NCBI GenBank assembly: GCA_041320695.1
Contig: JBGGOQ010000004.1
Location: 1-64,000 of the forward strand
Length of the DNA: 64,000 nt
DNA from: Caldicellulosiruptoraceae bacterium PP1
GTDB taxonomy: Bacteria > Bacillota > Thermoanaerobacteria > Caldicellulosiruptorales > Caldicellulosiruptoraceae
Direction: 5' to 3'
The notes under the pieces are model-generated. The model had not been told where the DNA came from. It made no database searches and saw only the letters and a program-made list of their open reading frames with translations. Positions 17,005 through 26,872 of this stretch are shown here, one piece after another (within the stretch, counting starts at the first letter, position 1; the number at the start of each line of letters is the position of its first letter). A program made the translations under genes and the position numbers.

Positions 17005-17981
17005 ATCTGTCTCCCACCTATACTTTTTACTTCGGGTTCCCTCTCCTCACATATCTTCATCTTCTTATCCTTACTACACCTCGGGGCAAACCTGCATCCT
17101 TTAGGTGGATTCTTTAAGTCCGGAGGTACACCCGGTATCCCTTCTACCCTCCTTGCCTTCATCTCAGGCTCAGGTACTAACATGGATGCCATCAATGCCT
17201 CAGTATATGGATGCATTGGTTTAAATATCACATCCTCTGTTGGCCCTATCTCCACTATCTTCCCCGCATACATTATTGCTATCCTTGTTGTAAAATGCCT
17301 GAGTAGCGGCAACTCATGGGTTATGAATATTACACTCTGTATTATCTGCTTCTTTGTTAACTCCACCAACATCCTTATTACGCTCTTTTGTGATGATACA
17401 TCCAACGCTGATGTCGGCTCATCGGCTACCAATATCTTTGGATTTAATAACGTTGATATCATTATTATTGTCCTCTGCTTCATTCCCCCGCTCAATTGGT
17501 GTGGGTATGCCTCTAATACCCTCTCTGGTAACCCCAAACTTATGGCTCTCTCCTTGGCTTCCTTTAGTATCTCTTCCTCTTCCTTCTCTGGATAATGTTC
17601 CTTCATTATATCTACTATCAATCTCCTTACCCTCTGTGTCGGGTTTAATGAATTCATTGCCCCCTGTGGTACTACCGATAATATGCTCCCTTTTATCTCT
17701 TTCCTTATCTCCTCTTTGCTCATGTTCACTACGTCTTTTCTGTCTATATATATCTCCCCTTCCTTTATGTACAAAGGTGGGTTTATATTAAATGACAGCA
17801 CGCTTGCTAATGTGGATTTCCCACATCCGCTCTCACCGGCTATCCCCAATATCTCTTTCTCATTTAACTCAAGGCTTACCCCATCTACTGCCTTTACATC
17901 TATTCCTTCATCTAACTTGTAATATGCCCTTAAGTTCCTTATGGTTATTAATTCCCTAGTTACATTTATTACTTCACTCAT
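16983..17981 (-). CDS. Oligopeptide/oligosaccharide ABC importer ATPase (OppD type)
   Basis: A 332-residue ATPase: Walker A GESGCGKST, signature LSGGMKQR, Walker B ILVADEPTSALD. The C-terminal oligopeptide-transporter domain has the Cys cluster CRFAPRCSKDKKMKIC, which in OppD/DppD relatives holds an iron-sulfur cluster. Its ATG overlaps the preceding permease stop (ATGA). Like the rest of the operon it is GC-rich: 17041-17100 has 28 G/C of 60. Confidence 0.92.
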   Translation of the reverse strand: MSEVINVTRELITIRNLRAYYKLDEGIDVKAVDGVSLELNEKEILGIAGESGCGKSTLASVLSFNINPPLYIKEGEIYIDRKDVVNMSKEEIRKEIKGSILSVVPQGAMNSLNPTQRVRRLIVDIMKEHYPEKEEEEILKEAKERAISLGLPERVLEAYPHQLSGGMKQRTIIMISTLLNPKILVADEPTSALDVSSQKSVIRMLVELTKKQIIQSVIFITHELPLLRHFTTRIAIMYAGKIVEIGPTEDVIFKPMHPYTEALMASMLVPEPEMKARRVEGIPGVPPDLKNPPKGCRFAPRCSKDKKMKICEEREPEVKSIGGRQIWCWRMQ

Positions 17982-18817
17982 GATCTTCTCAACCTCGGAT
18001 TAAAAATTTCGTCCATACTGGAGTTCATACACATCAATGAAAATGTTGTTAATGATAAGAACAATACCGGTGGTATGAATGCCCACCATGCTCCTACCCT
18101 TACCGATTCCCATAACAATGACCAGTGCAACATTACTCCTAATGATATTGTGTTAAATGGCCCAAGCCCTAACATACTGAGTGTTGCCTCATTCATTATT
18201 CCACTTGCAAATTGAAGTATAAATGCCATGGCTATGTATGAAAACATATATGGTATTACATCTAATATGATTATCTCTATACTCCTAAATCCTGATATCT
18301 TTGCCAGGTCTATATGCTCCCTTGTCCTTAAACTTGATGCCTGTGCCCTTACTGCTCTGGCTGTCCACGGCCAGCTTGTTACTCCTATGATTAGTGCCAT
18401 TGTCTCAAGTGACCTTGTCTTTATGGCTATTGACAACAGTATCAATATTACTATCGTAGGTATTGTTATTACTACATTGGTAAATCCCATCAATACCTCC
18501 TCTAAAGTCCCTCCTTTATATCCTGCTATTGCCCCTATGCTCACTCCTATTAATGTTGCTATTATTCCTCCTAAAAACCCTATTATCAATGACGTCCTGG
18601 TACCATGCATTAACTCGGTTAAAACATCCCTACCTAAATTATCTGTCCCTAATACATACTTGTTTGATGGTGCTGTAAATAACCCTCCTACTGTGTCAAA
18701 TGGATTTCGGCTATTTATTATCGGCCCAAATATACCAAATAACAGCACCATTACAAATAGTACAAAGCCTAATATGAATCTCTTGTGCCTGAATAATGTC
18801 TTTATTGTCCCCATCAT
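17978..18817 (-). CDS. ABC importer permease (OppC/DppC type)
   Basis: A 279-residue membrane protein with an N-terminal segment (FILGFVLFVMVLLFGIFGPI) before the GTDNLGRDVLTELMHGTRTSL start of the transmembrane domain, and the EAA-loop region AQASSLRTREHIDLAKISG that contacts the ATPase. About six membrane helices. The start ATG lies 7 nt after GAGG and overlaps the preceding permease stop. Confidence 0.9.
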   Translation of the reverse strand: MMGTIKTLFRHKRFILGFVLFVMVLLFGIFGPIINSRNPFDTVGGLFTAPSNKYVLGTDNLGRDVLTELMHGTRTSLIIGFLGGIIATLIGVSIGAIAGYKGGTLEEVLMGFTNVVITIPTIVILILLSIAIKTRSLETMALIIGVTSWPWTARAVRAQASSLRTREHIDLAKISGFRSIEIIILDVIPYMFSYIAMAFILQFASGIMNEATLSMLGLGPFNTISLGVMLHWSLLWESVRVGAWWAFIPPVLFLSLTTFSLMCMNSSMDEIFNPRLRRS

Positions 18818-19830
18818 CTCTCACCCTCTTGTGCTGCTCTTATTCTTGGGTCTATAAACCCGTATGCTATCTCTACTAAAAAGTTTGCTAATAACACTGC
18901 TACCGTTATAAACAGGGTACATCCCTGTATCAATGGGTAGTCTACCTGCCTTACTGCTGAAAATAATAAACTCCCTACTCCAGGATATGAAAATACTGTC
19001 TCGGTTATCAATGCCCCTGCCATCATGGTCCCAAATGATAATGCAAGCCCTGTTACCTGTGGTAACATCGCATTCCTGAACACATACCTTATTATCTTCT
19101 TATCCTTTAATCCAAGTGTCCTTGAATAGTTTACATAATCTGTTGTAAGCTCATATAACGCCATCTGTCTCATCCCTATCGCCTGCCCACCTATTGCTAC
19201 TAACACCAACGAACTAAACGGCAGTATGTAGTGGGTGAGTACATTCCCTATAAAGTCTAATGAAAATGATGGCATAAATCCAAAGTCATATCCTCCTCCT
19301 GTTGGCAGCACCGGCCATTTTACTGCAAATAGGTATAGTAGTATTATTGCTAAACAGTAATAGGGTATGTTTGAAAATACCAATGATGTTGTAAATACTA
19401 CTCCATCAAACTTCTTTCCCTTGTATGCACTAAATGCTCCAAGTAAGTTCCCTATTATCCATCCTATCAATATTGCTGGTATCTGTAGCCCTAATGTCCA
19501 TGGCAATGCCTCTTTTATTAAATCTATTACCTTACCTGGATACAACATAAATGATGTCCCTAAATCCCCTCTTAGTATATTCCTTAAATATGCAAAATAC
19601 TGCATTATCAATGGCTTATCAAGCCCAAACTCCTTCATGTATGTTTCATATAGCCTCTTTACTGCATCTCCTTGCAGTGCTCCTCCTCTTGTTAGCTGGC
19701 TTATTATTACCTGCACTGGATTCCCGGGTATTAATCTCGGTAAGAAAAAGTTTAGGCTTATTGCTATATATAGGGCTAATAAATACCATGCTACCTTCCT
19801 CATTAAATATTGTCCAAATTTCGATTTCAT
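18814..19830 (-). CDS. ABC importer permease (OppB/DppB type)
   Basis: A 338-residue permease with the first helix YLLALYIAISLNFFLPRLIPGNP, the typical OppB start, about six helices, and the EAA-like loop DYVNYSRTLGLKDKKIIRYVFRNAM. ATG at 19830 follows GGGGAG; a GTG at 19848 lies upstream of that signal. It is separated from the binding-protein gene by a strong hairpin. Confidence 0.9.
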   Translation of the reverse strand: MKSKFGQYLMRKVAWYLLALYIAISLNFFLPRLIPGNPVQVIISQLTRGGALQGDAVKRLYETYMKEFGLDKPLIMQYFAYLRNILRGDLGTSFMLYPGKVIDLIKEALPWTLGLQIPAILIGWIIGNLLGAFSAYKGKKFDGVVFTTSLVFSNIPYYCLAIILLYLFAVKWPVLPTGGGYDFGFMPSFSLDFIGNVLTHYILPFSSLVLVAIGGQAIGMRQMALYELTTDYVNYSRTLGLKDKKIIRYVFRNAMLPQVTGLALSFGTMMAGALITETVFSYPGVGSLLFSAVRQVDYPLIQGCTLFITVAVLLANFLVEIAYGFIDPRIRAAQEGER

Positions 19831-19862
19831 TTTCGTCTCCCCTGACACATATTAATATTATT

Positions 19863-19895
19863 TAGGGAAGGGAGATAATATTTCTCCCTTCCCTA
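19863..19895 (-). terminator. Intercistronic hairpin between binding-protein and permease genes
   Basis: TAGGGAAGGGAGA pairs perfectly with TCTCCCTTCCCTA (13 bp) with a 7-nt loop and no strong T tract. In this position such hairpins usually cause partial termination or protect the upstream mRNA, raising binding-protein output. Confidence 0.7.
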
Positions 19896-19917
19896 TTAAT
19901 CAAGTTAGAAACCTATT

Positions 19918-21642
19918 TTATTTCTTTGGTTTAATCTTGTAAAGAAGTTGAACACCAGCATAGTTATGTTGTGGTGGTGCTGTCGGGTTCTTTTCATTCG
20001 GGAAGTTAGTCCAATATGTTTCGTTATATTCATAGAACTCCCATGGTCTATATTCAAGTGGTATTATTGGTATATCTTTCATATATAATATATTAAGTTG
20101 TCTGTATATCTCTGTTAACTTCTTTGTATCCTGTGTTGATGCTGCCTGATCAAGTAACTTCTCTGCTTGGGCATTTTTATATCTTCCCCAGTTCCAGTAT
20201 GCTACTTGCCCTGCCGGTGGTACTCCTCTTGATTCCATTACATCCCTGAATCTTATCCATGGATGTGCTGGTGAATATCCACCTCCTGGTGTCCACATCA
20301 ATATATCAAAGTTCCCATTATCTCTGTGGTCTGCTACTACTGGAAATTCTGGATATGATGTTCTTATATCAAATCCTACCTTCTTCGCACTCTCTGCTAC
20401 TACCTCTAATGATGTCATCCAGTCTGTCCATCCATACGGACATTCAAGTGTTATTGGTCCAAGCCTTGTTCCATCTGGTAATACGTATACCCCGTCGCTG
20501 CCTTTCTTTGCTTTTAGTTCTTTTTCTAATATCTCTACTGCCTTCTTTGGATCATACTTCCATCCGTATTTCTCTACATCTGCTTTGTTGTAGAACTTCT
20601 TCTCTGGTACTCCTACTGGTATTATCAAGCTTGATGATACTGGCTGTGAATACCTTGACATTGCTGTCTCTGCTATCTTCGCATAGTTTATTGAATATGC
20701 TAATGCTCTTCTTACTAATGGGTTATTGAGTGGCTTCTTGTTTACATTGATTATCAATGATGGTATTGATGCTGGTACGTGATATGGAACATTCTTATAC
20801 CATGTACCCACTGGTAACTTCTTGTCTTCCCACATCTTCCATATCTGTGGGCAGAATTGTTGTGATAAATCTATTTGTCCCTTTTCTAATGCTAAGTTGC
20901 CTGCATCGTTACTCTTGAATATTGGATGTACAATATATGTTGGAGCTGGTTTACCAAAGTACTTAATTCCCCAGTAATTATCATCCCTTACTAATACTAT
21001 CTGTGATTGATTGTAGCTAAGAAGTTTATATGGACCTGAGCCGACTGGTTTTAGGTTTACTGCTTGAGTTACTGCATTCTTCTTTTCGATTGGTTCCCAT
21101 ACATGTTTTGGTACTATACGAATTGTGCTTATATAGTTCTCTACCATTGCTTTATGTGCTTTCTTTGGATTTAGCTTCATCTCAATTGTTAAATCATTCA
21201 ATGCTTTACATGATGTGATGTAATCCCAAATTGGACTGTATGATACTGCTACCTTCTTACCTAGGTTTATTGTGTACTCTACGTCTTTAGCTGTAAGGGG
21301 CTTTCCGTCCTGCCACTTTGTACCTTTACGAAGGGTTATTACTAATGTAAGGCTGTCTTTCCACTGATACTTCTCTCCTATCAATGGGTCCAAATTACCT
21401 GTGATTAGGTTAAATGAGAATAGTGTTTCATAAATGTACGAATTGCTTCCAATTGGCCACGCTGGGCTTGTGTTGAATGGATTGAAGTTTGTTGGTGGTC
21501 CCCATTGGAAACCTGCAACATAAAGGGTATTCTTCCGGGTCATCTTTTCGCCTGCAATTGCAAATGACATGGCAAGTGAAACTAAAAATATCACTGCAAC
21601 TGCTAATGCTACCAACCTCGTAAGCTTTTTACTCCTTTGCAT
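19918..21642 (-). CDS. Extracellular solute-binding protein, family 5 (SBP_bac_5)
   Basis: A 574-residue secreted binding protein. The signal peptide (basic start, VALAVAVIFLVSLAMSFA) ends in an Ala-x-Ala type site near residue 30; there is no lipobox Cys. Family motifs include LVITLRKGTKWQDGKPLTAKDVEYTI and VGSGPYKL. Such proteins bind oligopeptides, nickel or, in several thermophiles, cellobiose- and mannose-type oligosaccharides; the neighbours here favour sugars. The start follows GGGGAGG. First gene of the operon. Confidence 0.9.
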   Translation of the reverse strand: MQRSKKLTRLVALAVAVIFLVSLAMSFAIAGEKMTRKNTLYVAGFQWGPPTNFNPFNTSPAWPIGSNSYIYETLFSFNLITGNLDPLIGEKYQWKDSLTLVITLRKGTKWQDGKPLTAKDVEYTINLGKKVAVSYSPIWDYITSCKALNDLTIEMKLNPKKAHKAMVENYISTIRIVPKHVWEPIEKKNAVTQAVNLKPVGSGPYKLLSYNQSQIVLVRDDNYWGIKYFGKPAPTYIVHPIFKSNDAGNLALEKGQIDLSQQFCPQIWKMWEDKKLPVGTWYKNVPYHVPASIPSLIINVNKKPLNNPLVRRALAYSINYAKIAETAMSRYSQPVSSSLIIPVGVPEKKFYNKADVEKYGWKYDPKKAVEILEKELKAKKGSDGVYVLPDGTRLGPITLECPYGWTDWMTSLEVVAESAKKVGFDIRTSYPEFPVVADHRDNGNFDILMWTPGGGYSPAHPWIRFRDVMESRGVPPAGQVAYWNWGRYKNAQAEKLLDQAASTQDTKKLTEIYRQLNILYMKDIPIIPLEYRPWEFYEYNETYWTNFPNEKNPTAPPQHNYAGVQLLYKIKPKK

Positions 21643-22216
21643 TCTAAAAAGCCTCCCCTTTCTTTATTTTATTTTATTCTAATAATCATGGCAAAACCAT
21701 GTTGCCAACAAACGTAACAATGATATGTAATTATTAATATTTGAAATGTTGTATAAATTCTATCACTGTCATTTTTAATTGTCAATGTTAAATTATTATA
21801 TTATAATAAAATGTTAATTAATTTTAAAATTATTTTTGTTTAATTTGATTATTACAATAAAATTTATACCCTTTTTTATTGTAAAATAACCAGTTATTTA
21901 ATATATTAAAGATTTTTTTTCTTAATAATATTGAACATTTTTGACAATATAAAAGTTAATTATGAACAATTTAAAGCTTATCATAATTTCTAATTTATAT
22001 AATTTTATTAATAATGATATGTTTGTTATATATAATTTATAATAATATAGTAATATTAATTTCATTTTATAATAATTTTACATAATAATTAAATAGACTT
22101 TTTGGACTTTGTTTTAAAAAAATGTCTTATTTTTATAATTATAAAGATGCGAGATTTTATGTATATAAAAAATTAATTGTTATATTGAGGTGATTATTTT
22201 TTTGAATAATTTAACA
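21643..22216. other. Long AT-rich upstream region of the opp-type operon
   Basis: About 570 bp with G/C content near 10-15% and no open frame. On the minus strand CTGGTTATTTT (reverse complement of 21883-21893) followed 15 nt later by TATAAA (21863-21868) may be the operon promoter. It shares its CTGGTT block with promoters at 23.4 and 30.6 kb. The leader would then be about 210 nt. Confidence 0.4.
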
Positions 22217-22265
22217 TAAAAAAAGAGCTACCTATTATAAGAAAATCATAGGTAGCTCTTTTTTA
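22217..22265. terminator. Terminator of the GH130 gene
   Basis: AAAAAGAGCTACCTAT pairs with ATAGGTAGCTCTTTTT, with A and T runs on both sides, immediately past the stop codon. Confidence 0.88.
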
Positions 22266-22266
22266 T

Positions 22267-23271
22267 TTATGGATTAAGCTTGTGTCCTTCAGCTTTTAAA
22301 TGATCAATTATTTCTTGAACATATCCAAATGCAAGGCCTACAACTGTATCAGCACCACCATAATAAATAGCAAGTCTTCCTGTGTCTTGATCACAAAGTG
22401 CTGCACATGGGAATGCAACATTTGGAACATCACCAACACATTCATAAAGTGTTTGTGGTGACATCAAATAGTCTTTTGATCTATATTTTACTATCCAAGG
22501 CTTTTCTAAATCAAGCAAAGCTGCTCCAAAACTATAAACATAACCATTACATGAGAGAAGAACACCATGATATATAAGTAGCCATCCTTCGCTTGTCTCA
22601 ATTGGAGTAGGACCAGCACCTATCTTTAATGATTGCCAACCACCCCAATGATGACCTGCTCCCATAACATATCTATGGCAGCCCCAGTGAATCATGTCTG
22701 GACTTTCGCTGTAAAATATATCACCAAATGGTGTATGCCCATTGTCAGATGGACGGCTTAACATTGCGTATTTCCCATTTATCTTTCTTGGAAATAAAAC
22801 ACCATTTCTATTGAATGGCAAAAATGCATTTTCTATTTGATAAAATTTCTTAAAGTCATAAGTATAACCAATACCTATTGTTGGACCATAATATCCATTA
22901 CACCATGAAATGTAATATTTATCTTCAATTTTTGTTACCCTTGGATCATATTTATATGAGCTTACAAGAGGGTCTCTTGTCTCTTGTATAAAATCAATTG
23001 GATCTTCTGTTAAAACCCAGTTATATCCATCTTCGCTATAACCAGCATGTACATTCATTGATCTTTGTTTGTCATCTACTCTGAAAACACCAGCAAATTT
23101 TCCGTTGTAAGTAACAACAGCACTATTGAAAATACTATTTGACCTTTTTATATGGTCTCTTTTAATAATTGGGTTTTGAGAATATCTCCAAACAAGATCC
23201 TTTGACCCTTGTGGCCTATCCTCCCAAGGAATATTTGGAATTGATTCTGTAAAAATCTTTAATTCTCCCAT
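22267..23271 (-). CDS. GH130 beta-mannoside phosphorylase / mannosidase family
   Basis: A 334-residue five-bladed propeller enzyme. Family marks are [27 protein letters not shown] with the catalytic Asp, [15 protein letters not shown] and [21 protein letters not shown]130 enzymes act on beta-1,4- or beta-1,2-mannosides, usually releasing mannose 1-phosphate; the length suggests the manno-oligosaccharide phosphorylase branch rather than the longer mannosylglucose phosphorylases, but this is not certain. The start follows AAAGGAG. Single-gene unit with its own promoter and terminator. Confidence 0.87.
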   Translation of the reverse strand: MGELKIFTESIPNIPWEDRPQGSKDLVWRYSQNPIIKRDHIKRSNSIFNSAVVTYNGKFAGVFRVDDKQRSMNVHAGYSEDGYNWVLTEDPIDFIQETRDPLVSSYKYDPRVTKIEDKYYISWCNGYYGPTIGIGYTYDFKKFYQIENAFLPFNRNGVLFPRKINGKYAMLSRPSDNGHTPFGDIFYSESPDMIHWGCHRYVMGAGHHWGGWQSLKIGAGPTPIETSEGWLLIYHGVLLSCNGYVYSFGAALLDLEKPWIVKYRSKDYLMSPQTLYECVGDVPNVAFPCAALCDQDTGRLAIYYGGADTVVGLAFGYVQEIIDHLKAEGHKLNP

Positions 23272-23372
23272 TATTATTCTCCTTTCATAATTAAAATTGT
23301 TTATTTAAAATGATAAGTTTACTGTGTAATATGATTAGACAGCATATGTAATCATTTTATGCATTTAAATAT

Positions 23373-23405
23373 ATTATACAATTACATTTGCAATAAAACA
23401 ACCAG
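23373..23405 (-). promoter_or_regulatory. GH130 promoter with CTGGTTG element
   Basis: TTGTTT (23396-23401) and TATAAT (23373-23378) are 17 nt apart on the minus strand. The -35 box is embedded in CTGGTTGTTT (from 23396-23405), shared with the lplA promoter. Confidence 0.7.
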
Positions 23406-23471
23406 AAATTTTAAATATTTTATATTAAAAATTAAATAAAATATTTTACAAATAATTTTACATTTAAATTT

Positions 23472-23521
23472 ACAAAATAAATAGACTGCCTTTTTATTTA
23501 ATTTAATATGACAGCCTATTT
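23472..23521 (-). terminator. Terminator of the sensor/regulator operon
   Basis: AAATAGGCTGTC pairs with GGCAGTCTATTT (12 bp, two G-U) around a 19-nt loop, about 30 nt past the response-regulator stop, followed by ATTTTG. Confidence 0.6.
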
Positions 23522-23549
23522 ATTTTATAAAATAATAAAAAAGTTTACC

Positions 23550-25064
23550 TCATTGTTTTGTATTAAAGCTTTTTCTATACTGATTAGGGGTCATGTTACA
23601 GTATTTTGTAAAGCATTGAATGAAATAATCTGTATCATTATAACCAACTTTTTGAGATATCTCATAAAGTTTCATATCAGTGGTTTTTAAAAATTTTTTT
23701 GCTTCTTCAATTCTTATTTTCTGTAGATATGAATTAAAATACATACCATAATGCTTCTTAAACAGTTGACCTAAATATGCAGGGTGAATAAAGTGTTTTT
23801 GTGCAACATTTTTTAATGTAAGATTTTTATTATAATTTTCTCTAATATATCGTTCAAGTTCTAAAAGTATTCCTTTATTGTTTTTTATATTCCATTGCTT
23901 CAGCTTTTTAGATATATTAATAAGAACCTCTCTTAATCCTTCATTAACCATATCAATATTTGTAAAGTAAAACTGTTTTTTTGAAAATGATTCTATTTCG
24001 TTTTCAATGTAAAATCCTAATTTGTTAAAATATGTTGAAATTGATATAACAATATAATTAATATACGCCTTTACTAAATCAAATGATATTTTATTTGTCT
24101 TAATGCTATCTAACATGTCATTAATAATATTGGTTATTTGATTTTCAGCATCTTCAGATTCAATTGCTTCAATTATTCTTTTATCATATTCTTTACTATA
24201 TAGTGCATCTTTAATGTTATTTGAAATATAACTATATTCAATAATACCTAAATTTTTATAAAATGTTGCAAAATTTAACGAATATAAACTTTCATAAATA
24301 GCATTATCAATATCCTCTATGTCATTAAAACTATTAGAAAGTGCAATTACAATTTCATTTAAGAAATTCAATTTATTTATCAATACTTCCAATACCTTTT
24401 CAAAATGCTGTTTTTCTTTTGAAAGAATAAAATATTTACCTTCATTTTCTGTTAAATAATATATGTTTTTTATTCCTAAATTTAGTAATGTATAATCTAC
24501 TTGTTGTAATATGTTATCTATTTTTTCATCTGGGAAATTATTAAGCCACTTCAGAATATCTTTAAGATAAATAATTCCTAAGTAATACCCATCATATAGA
24601 TTAATATTATTGCTTAATATTCTATTTTTTATATCCTCTTTCAATTTTTCAGATTGAAAGGTATTAGATTCAATGTTTATACTCTTCTTTTTTAATTTTG
24701 ATTTAATTTTTAACAAAGTATCTATCAGTTCTTCTTCTTCAACAGGTTTTAATAAATAGTTACTAACACCATATCTTAAAGCTGTTCTTGCATATTCAAA
24801 ATCTGCAAAACCACTAATAACAATAATTTCTGGTGCAGGGTAAATATTTTCTTTCACTCTTTTAATTAATTCCAAACCGTTTATTATTGGTATTTTTATA
24901 TCAGTTAATAATAAATCAACCTGTTCTTTTATAAGAAAGTTTAAAGCCTCTTGACCATCCTCAGCTTCGCCAATTATCTTAAAGCCATAACCTTCCCAAT
25001 CTATTATATTTTTTAACCCTTCTCTCATAAACATTTCATCTTCTACCAAAAAGACTTTAAACAT
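23550..25064 (-). CDS. YesN-type response regulator with AraC output domain
   Basis: A 504-residue regulator. The receiver (FKVFLVEDEMFMREGLKNIIDW, phospho-acceptor Asp in LLLTDIKIP, Lys in LLKPVEEEE) occupies about 1-120, a long linker follows, and the last 100 residues are two AraC helix-turn-helix motifs (LTLKNVAQKHFIHPAYLGQLF, YEISQKVGYNDTDYFIQCF, MTPNQYRK). GGGAGA is 6 nt before the ATG at 25064, favouring it over 25070. The gene overlaps the kinase gene. With the kinase it probably activates nearby sugar-uptake genes. Confidence 0.92.
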   Translation of the reverse strand: MFKVFLVEDEMFMREGLKNIIDWEGYGFKIIGEAEDGQEALNFLIKEQVDLLLTDIKIPIINGLELIKRVKENIYPAPEIIVISGFADFEYARTALRYGVSNYLLKPVEEEELIDTLLKIKSKLKKKSINIESNTFQSEKLKEDIKNRILSNNINLYDGYYLGIIYLKDILKWLNNFPDEKIDNILQQVDYTLLNLGIKNIYYLTENEGKYFILSKEKQHFEKVLEVLINKLNFLNEIVIALSNSFNDIEDIDNAIYESLYSLNFATFYKNLGIIEYSYISNNIKDALYSKEYDKRIIEAIESEDAENQITNIINDMLDSIKTNKISFDLVKAYINYIVISISTYFNKLGFYIENEIESFSKKQFYFTNIDMVNEGLREVLINISKKLKQWNIKNNKGILLELERYIRENYNKNLTLKNVAQKHFIHPAYLGQLFKKHYGMYFNSYLQKIRIEEAKKFLKTTDMKLYEISQKVGYNDTDYFIQCFTKYCNMTPNQYRKSFNTKQ

Positions 25065-26820
25065 TGTCATTCTCCCATATAAAAGGTATTTTAATTATAA
25101 CATTCACACCACCAAGCTCATTATTCTTAATATCAAATTCAAATTTATCATCAAAGAATAAATTAAGTCTTTTATAAATATTCTTAAGACCTATATTTTG
25201 GCCATTATTATTGTTATTCTTAATATCATCAATAAGCTTATAAAGATATTGTTCTTCTATTCCAATACCATTATCCTTGCTTATTATGTATATGTTGTTA
25301 CCATTTTCATATATATCTATTGTTACAATGCCTTTATCTTTACTATTTTCAAGGCCATGAACACACGAGTTTTCAACTAAAGGTTGAAGTGTCATTTTTG
25401 GTATTTTTGCCTTCATTGCTTTTTCTTCTACAAAAATATTAAATTCTAATTTATCTCCAAATCTATACTTTTGTATCTCAAGATAATCCTTAACTGCTGC
25501 AATTTCTTCACTTATTTGTATTAAATCCCTCTCCCACCTAATAACCCTTTTTAGAATTTTCGCTAAAAGTTTAATTGCATTTGCAGTTTCTATCTCTTTT
25601 TTCAATATACTTCTCATTCTTATTGTTTCCAATGTATTAAATAAAAAGTGAGGATTAATTTGGTTTTGTAAAGCATTTATTTCAGCTTGTTTTTTTTCAA
25701 TAATAAGCTCTTTTTCTTTTAGTTTATATTTTATTTCCCTTTCCAATAAATCCTTTATCTGCAGTGCCATATTATTAAATTCGTTAATTGTTTCACCAAT
25801 CTCATCTTTACCTGAATCTATTGATATTACTTCAAAATTTTGATTTTTTGCCTTTTTTATATGCTTGACTAATAATGCTAAACGAGAAACAATCGAGTTT
25901 GATAATATTAATAATGCAAAAAAAGCTAATACGAAGCTTATTATACCCACAATAATGTAATAAACTTGCTGTTTTAATAATTCTTTATTTATTTCATTAT
26001 AATTAGCGGTAATAAGTAATCTCCAACCGCTAAAATAAGGTATATCCTTCCCGAGATCACTATCAATAACAACTTTTATCATTTTATTATTTATTTCTTT
26101 TGAAATTTCATTGAATTTTTTAATTCTGTCATAGAATAATGTATCTCCGAAAAATACAATACCGTTGTTATCAATAATATAAATATGAGTATTTTTAAGC
26201 CCACTTAGAATATTATTTAAATATACCCTGTTTAAATCAACTTTTAAGAATTTTTTTATATTGCTTTTTCCATATTTCTGCACATACTGTTCATAAAAAT
26301 TCAGGTTCATGACAAGGCTAACAAATGCTTTTTCATTTTGAATACCACTTATCACATAAAGATTTTTATTTTTAATATTATTACCTTCAATAATCTTTTG
26401 TGTTTCATCATCAAGTTTAATAAAGCCATCAGAGTTAAGCACAGTTGGGTTATTACAAAGAATAGTTAAGTTCTCTATCTGTGGGTAAAGCAGTCGTGAA
26501 TTTGTAAGTATTGGCTTTATATTATTTTCATATGAATCATAAAAATCCTCAATTGTTTCATACCTTGTATTGATAGCCTCAAAAACCCTTTTATCAGAAT
26601 AAATAGTGTATGAAAAATTAATTGCAAAGTCTATATTCTTTTTAAAATTAGAAATTGCATTTTGGGCAGAATTAATTATTTGAGAATCAATCTTATCTTT
26701 AACATAATATCTAATACCTATGGTAAACCATATACTTGAAATAATAATAGGTGTAAATATAAATAAAATAAAAATAGCTATTACCTTTTTAAATAAAGAT
26801 ATATTATTAAAAAATTTCAT
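25057..26820 (-). CDS. YesM-type sensor histidine kinase
   Basis: A 587-residue membrane kinase. Two membrane segments (near residues 13-35 and 285-307) enclose an extracellular dCache-like sensor; HAMP follows, then the His_kinase domain with the phosphorylated His in QINPHFLFNTLE and an ATP-binding domain (PLVENSCVHG, ISKDNGIGI, GLKNIYKRL). It pairs with the overlapping YesN-type regulator and lies just after an LplABC-type importer, the standard arrangement for sensing extracellular oligosaccharides. The Shine-Dalgarno is weak (GGTGA). Confidence 0.92.
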   Translation of the reverse strand: MKFFNNISLFKKVIAIFILFIFTPIIISSIWFTIGIRYYVKDKIDSQIINSAQNAISNFKKNIDFAINFSYTIYSDKRVFEAINTRYETIEDFYDSYENNIKPILTNSRLLYPQIENLTILCNNPTVLNSDGFIKLDDETQKIIEGNNIKNKNLYVISGIQNEKAFVSLVMNLNFYEQYVQKYGKSNIKKFLKVDLNRVYLNNILSGLKNTHIYIIDNNGIVFFGDTLFYDRIKKFNEISKEINNKMIKVVIDSDLGKDIPYFSGWRLLITANYNEINKELLKQQVYYIIVGIISFVLAFFALLILSNSIVSRLALLVKHIKKAKNQNFEVISIDSGKDEIGETINEFNNMALQIKDLLEREIKYKLKEKELIIEKKQAEINALQNQINPHFLFNTLETIRMRSILKKEIETANAIKLLAKILKRVIRWERDLIQISEEIAAVKDYLEIQKYRFGDKLEFNIFVEEKAMKAKIPKMTLQPLVENSCVHGLENSKDKGIVTIDIYENGNNIYIISKDNGIGIEEQYLYKLIDDIKNNNNNGQNIGLKNIYKRLNLFFDDKFEFDIKNNELGGVNVIIKIPFIWENDNV

Positions 26821-26872
26821 CTATTTAGTTCACCAAGAAATTTAATATAAATCAATTATACTACACTTCTTA

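Noticed and set aside
16734-17117. 127-codon Leu/Pro-rich plus-strand frame
   Set aside because: It is a shadow of the two ATPase genes and has no start signal or family resemblance.
16969-18857. Long open frames (around 200 codons) on the plus strand opposite the Opp-type ATPase and permease genes
   Set aside because: They are fully covered by well-identified minus-strand genes, have no ribosome-binding sites and reflect the codon bias and higher GC of that operon.
21643-22216. Possible phage attachment site or CRISPR leader in the long AT-rich gap
   Set aside because: No spaced repeats, integrase, tRNA end or cas gene is present; only AT-rich sequence and a candidate promoter are seen.
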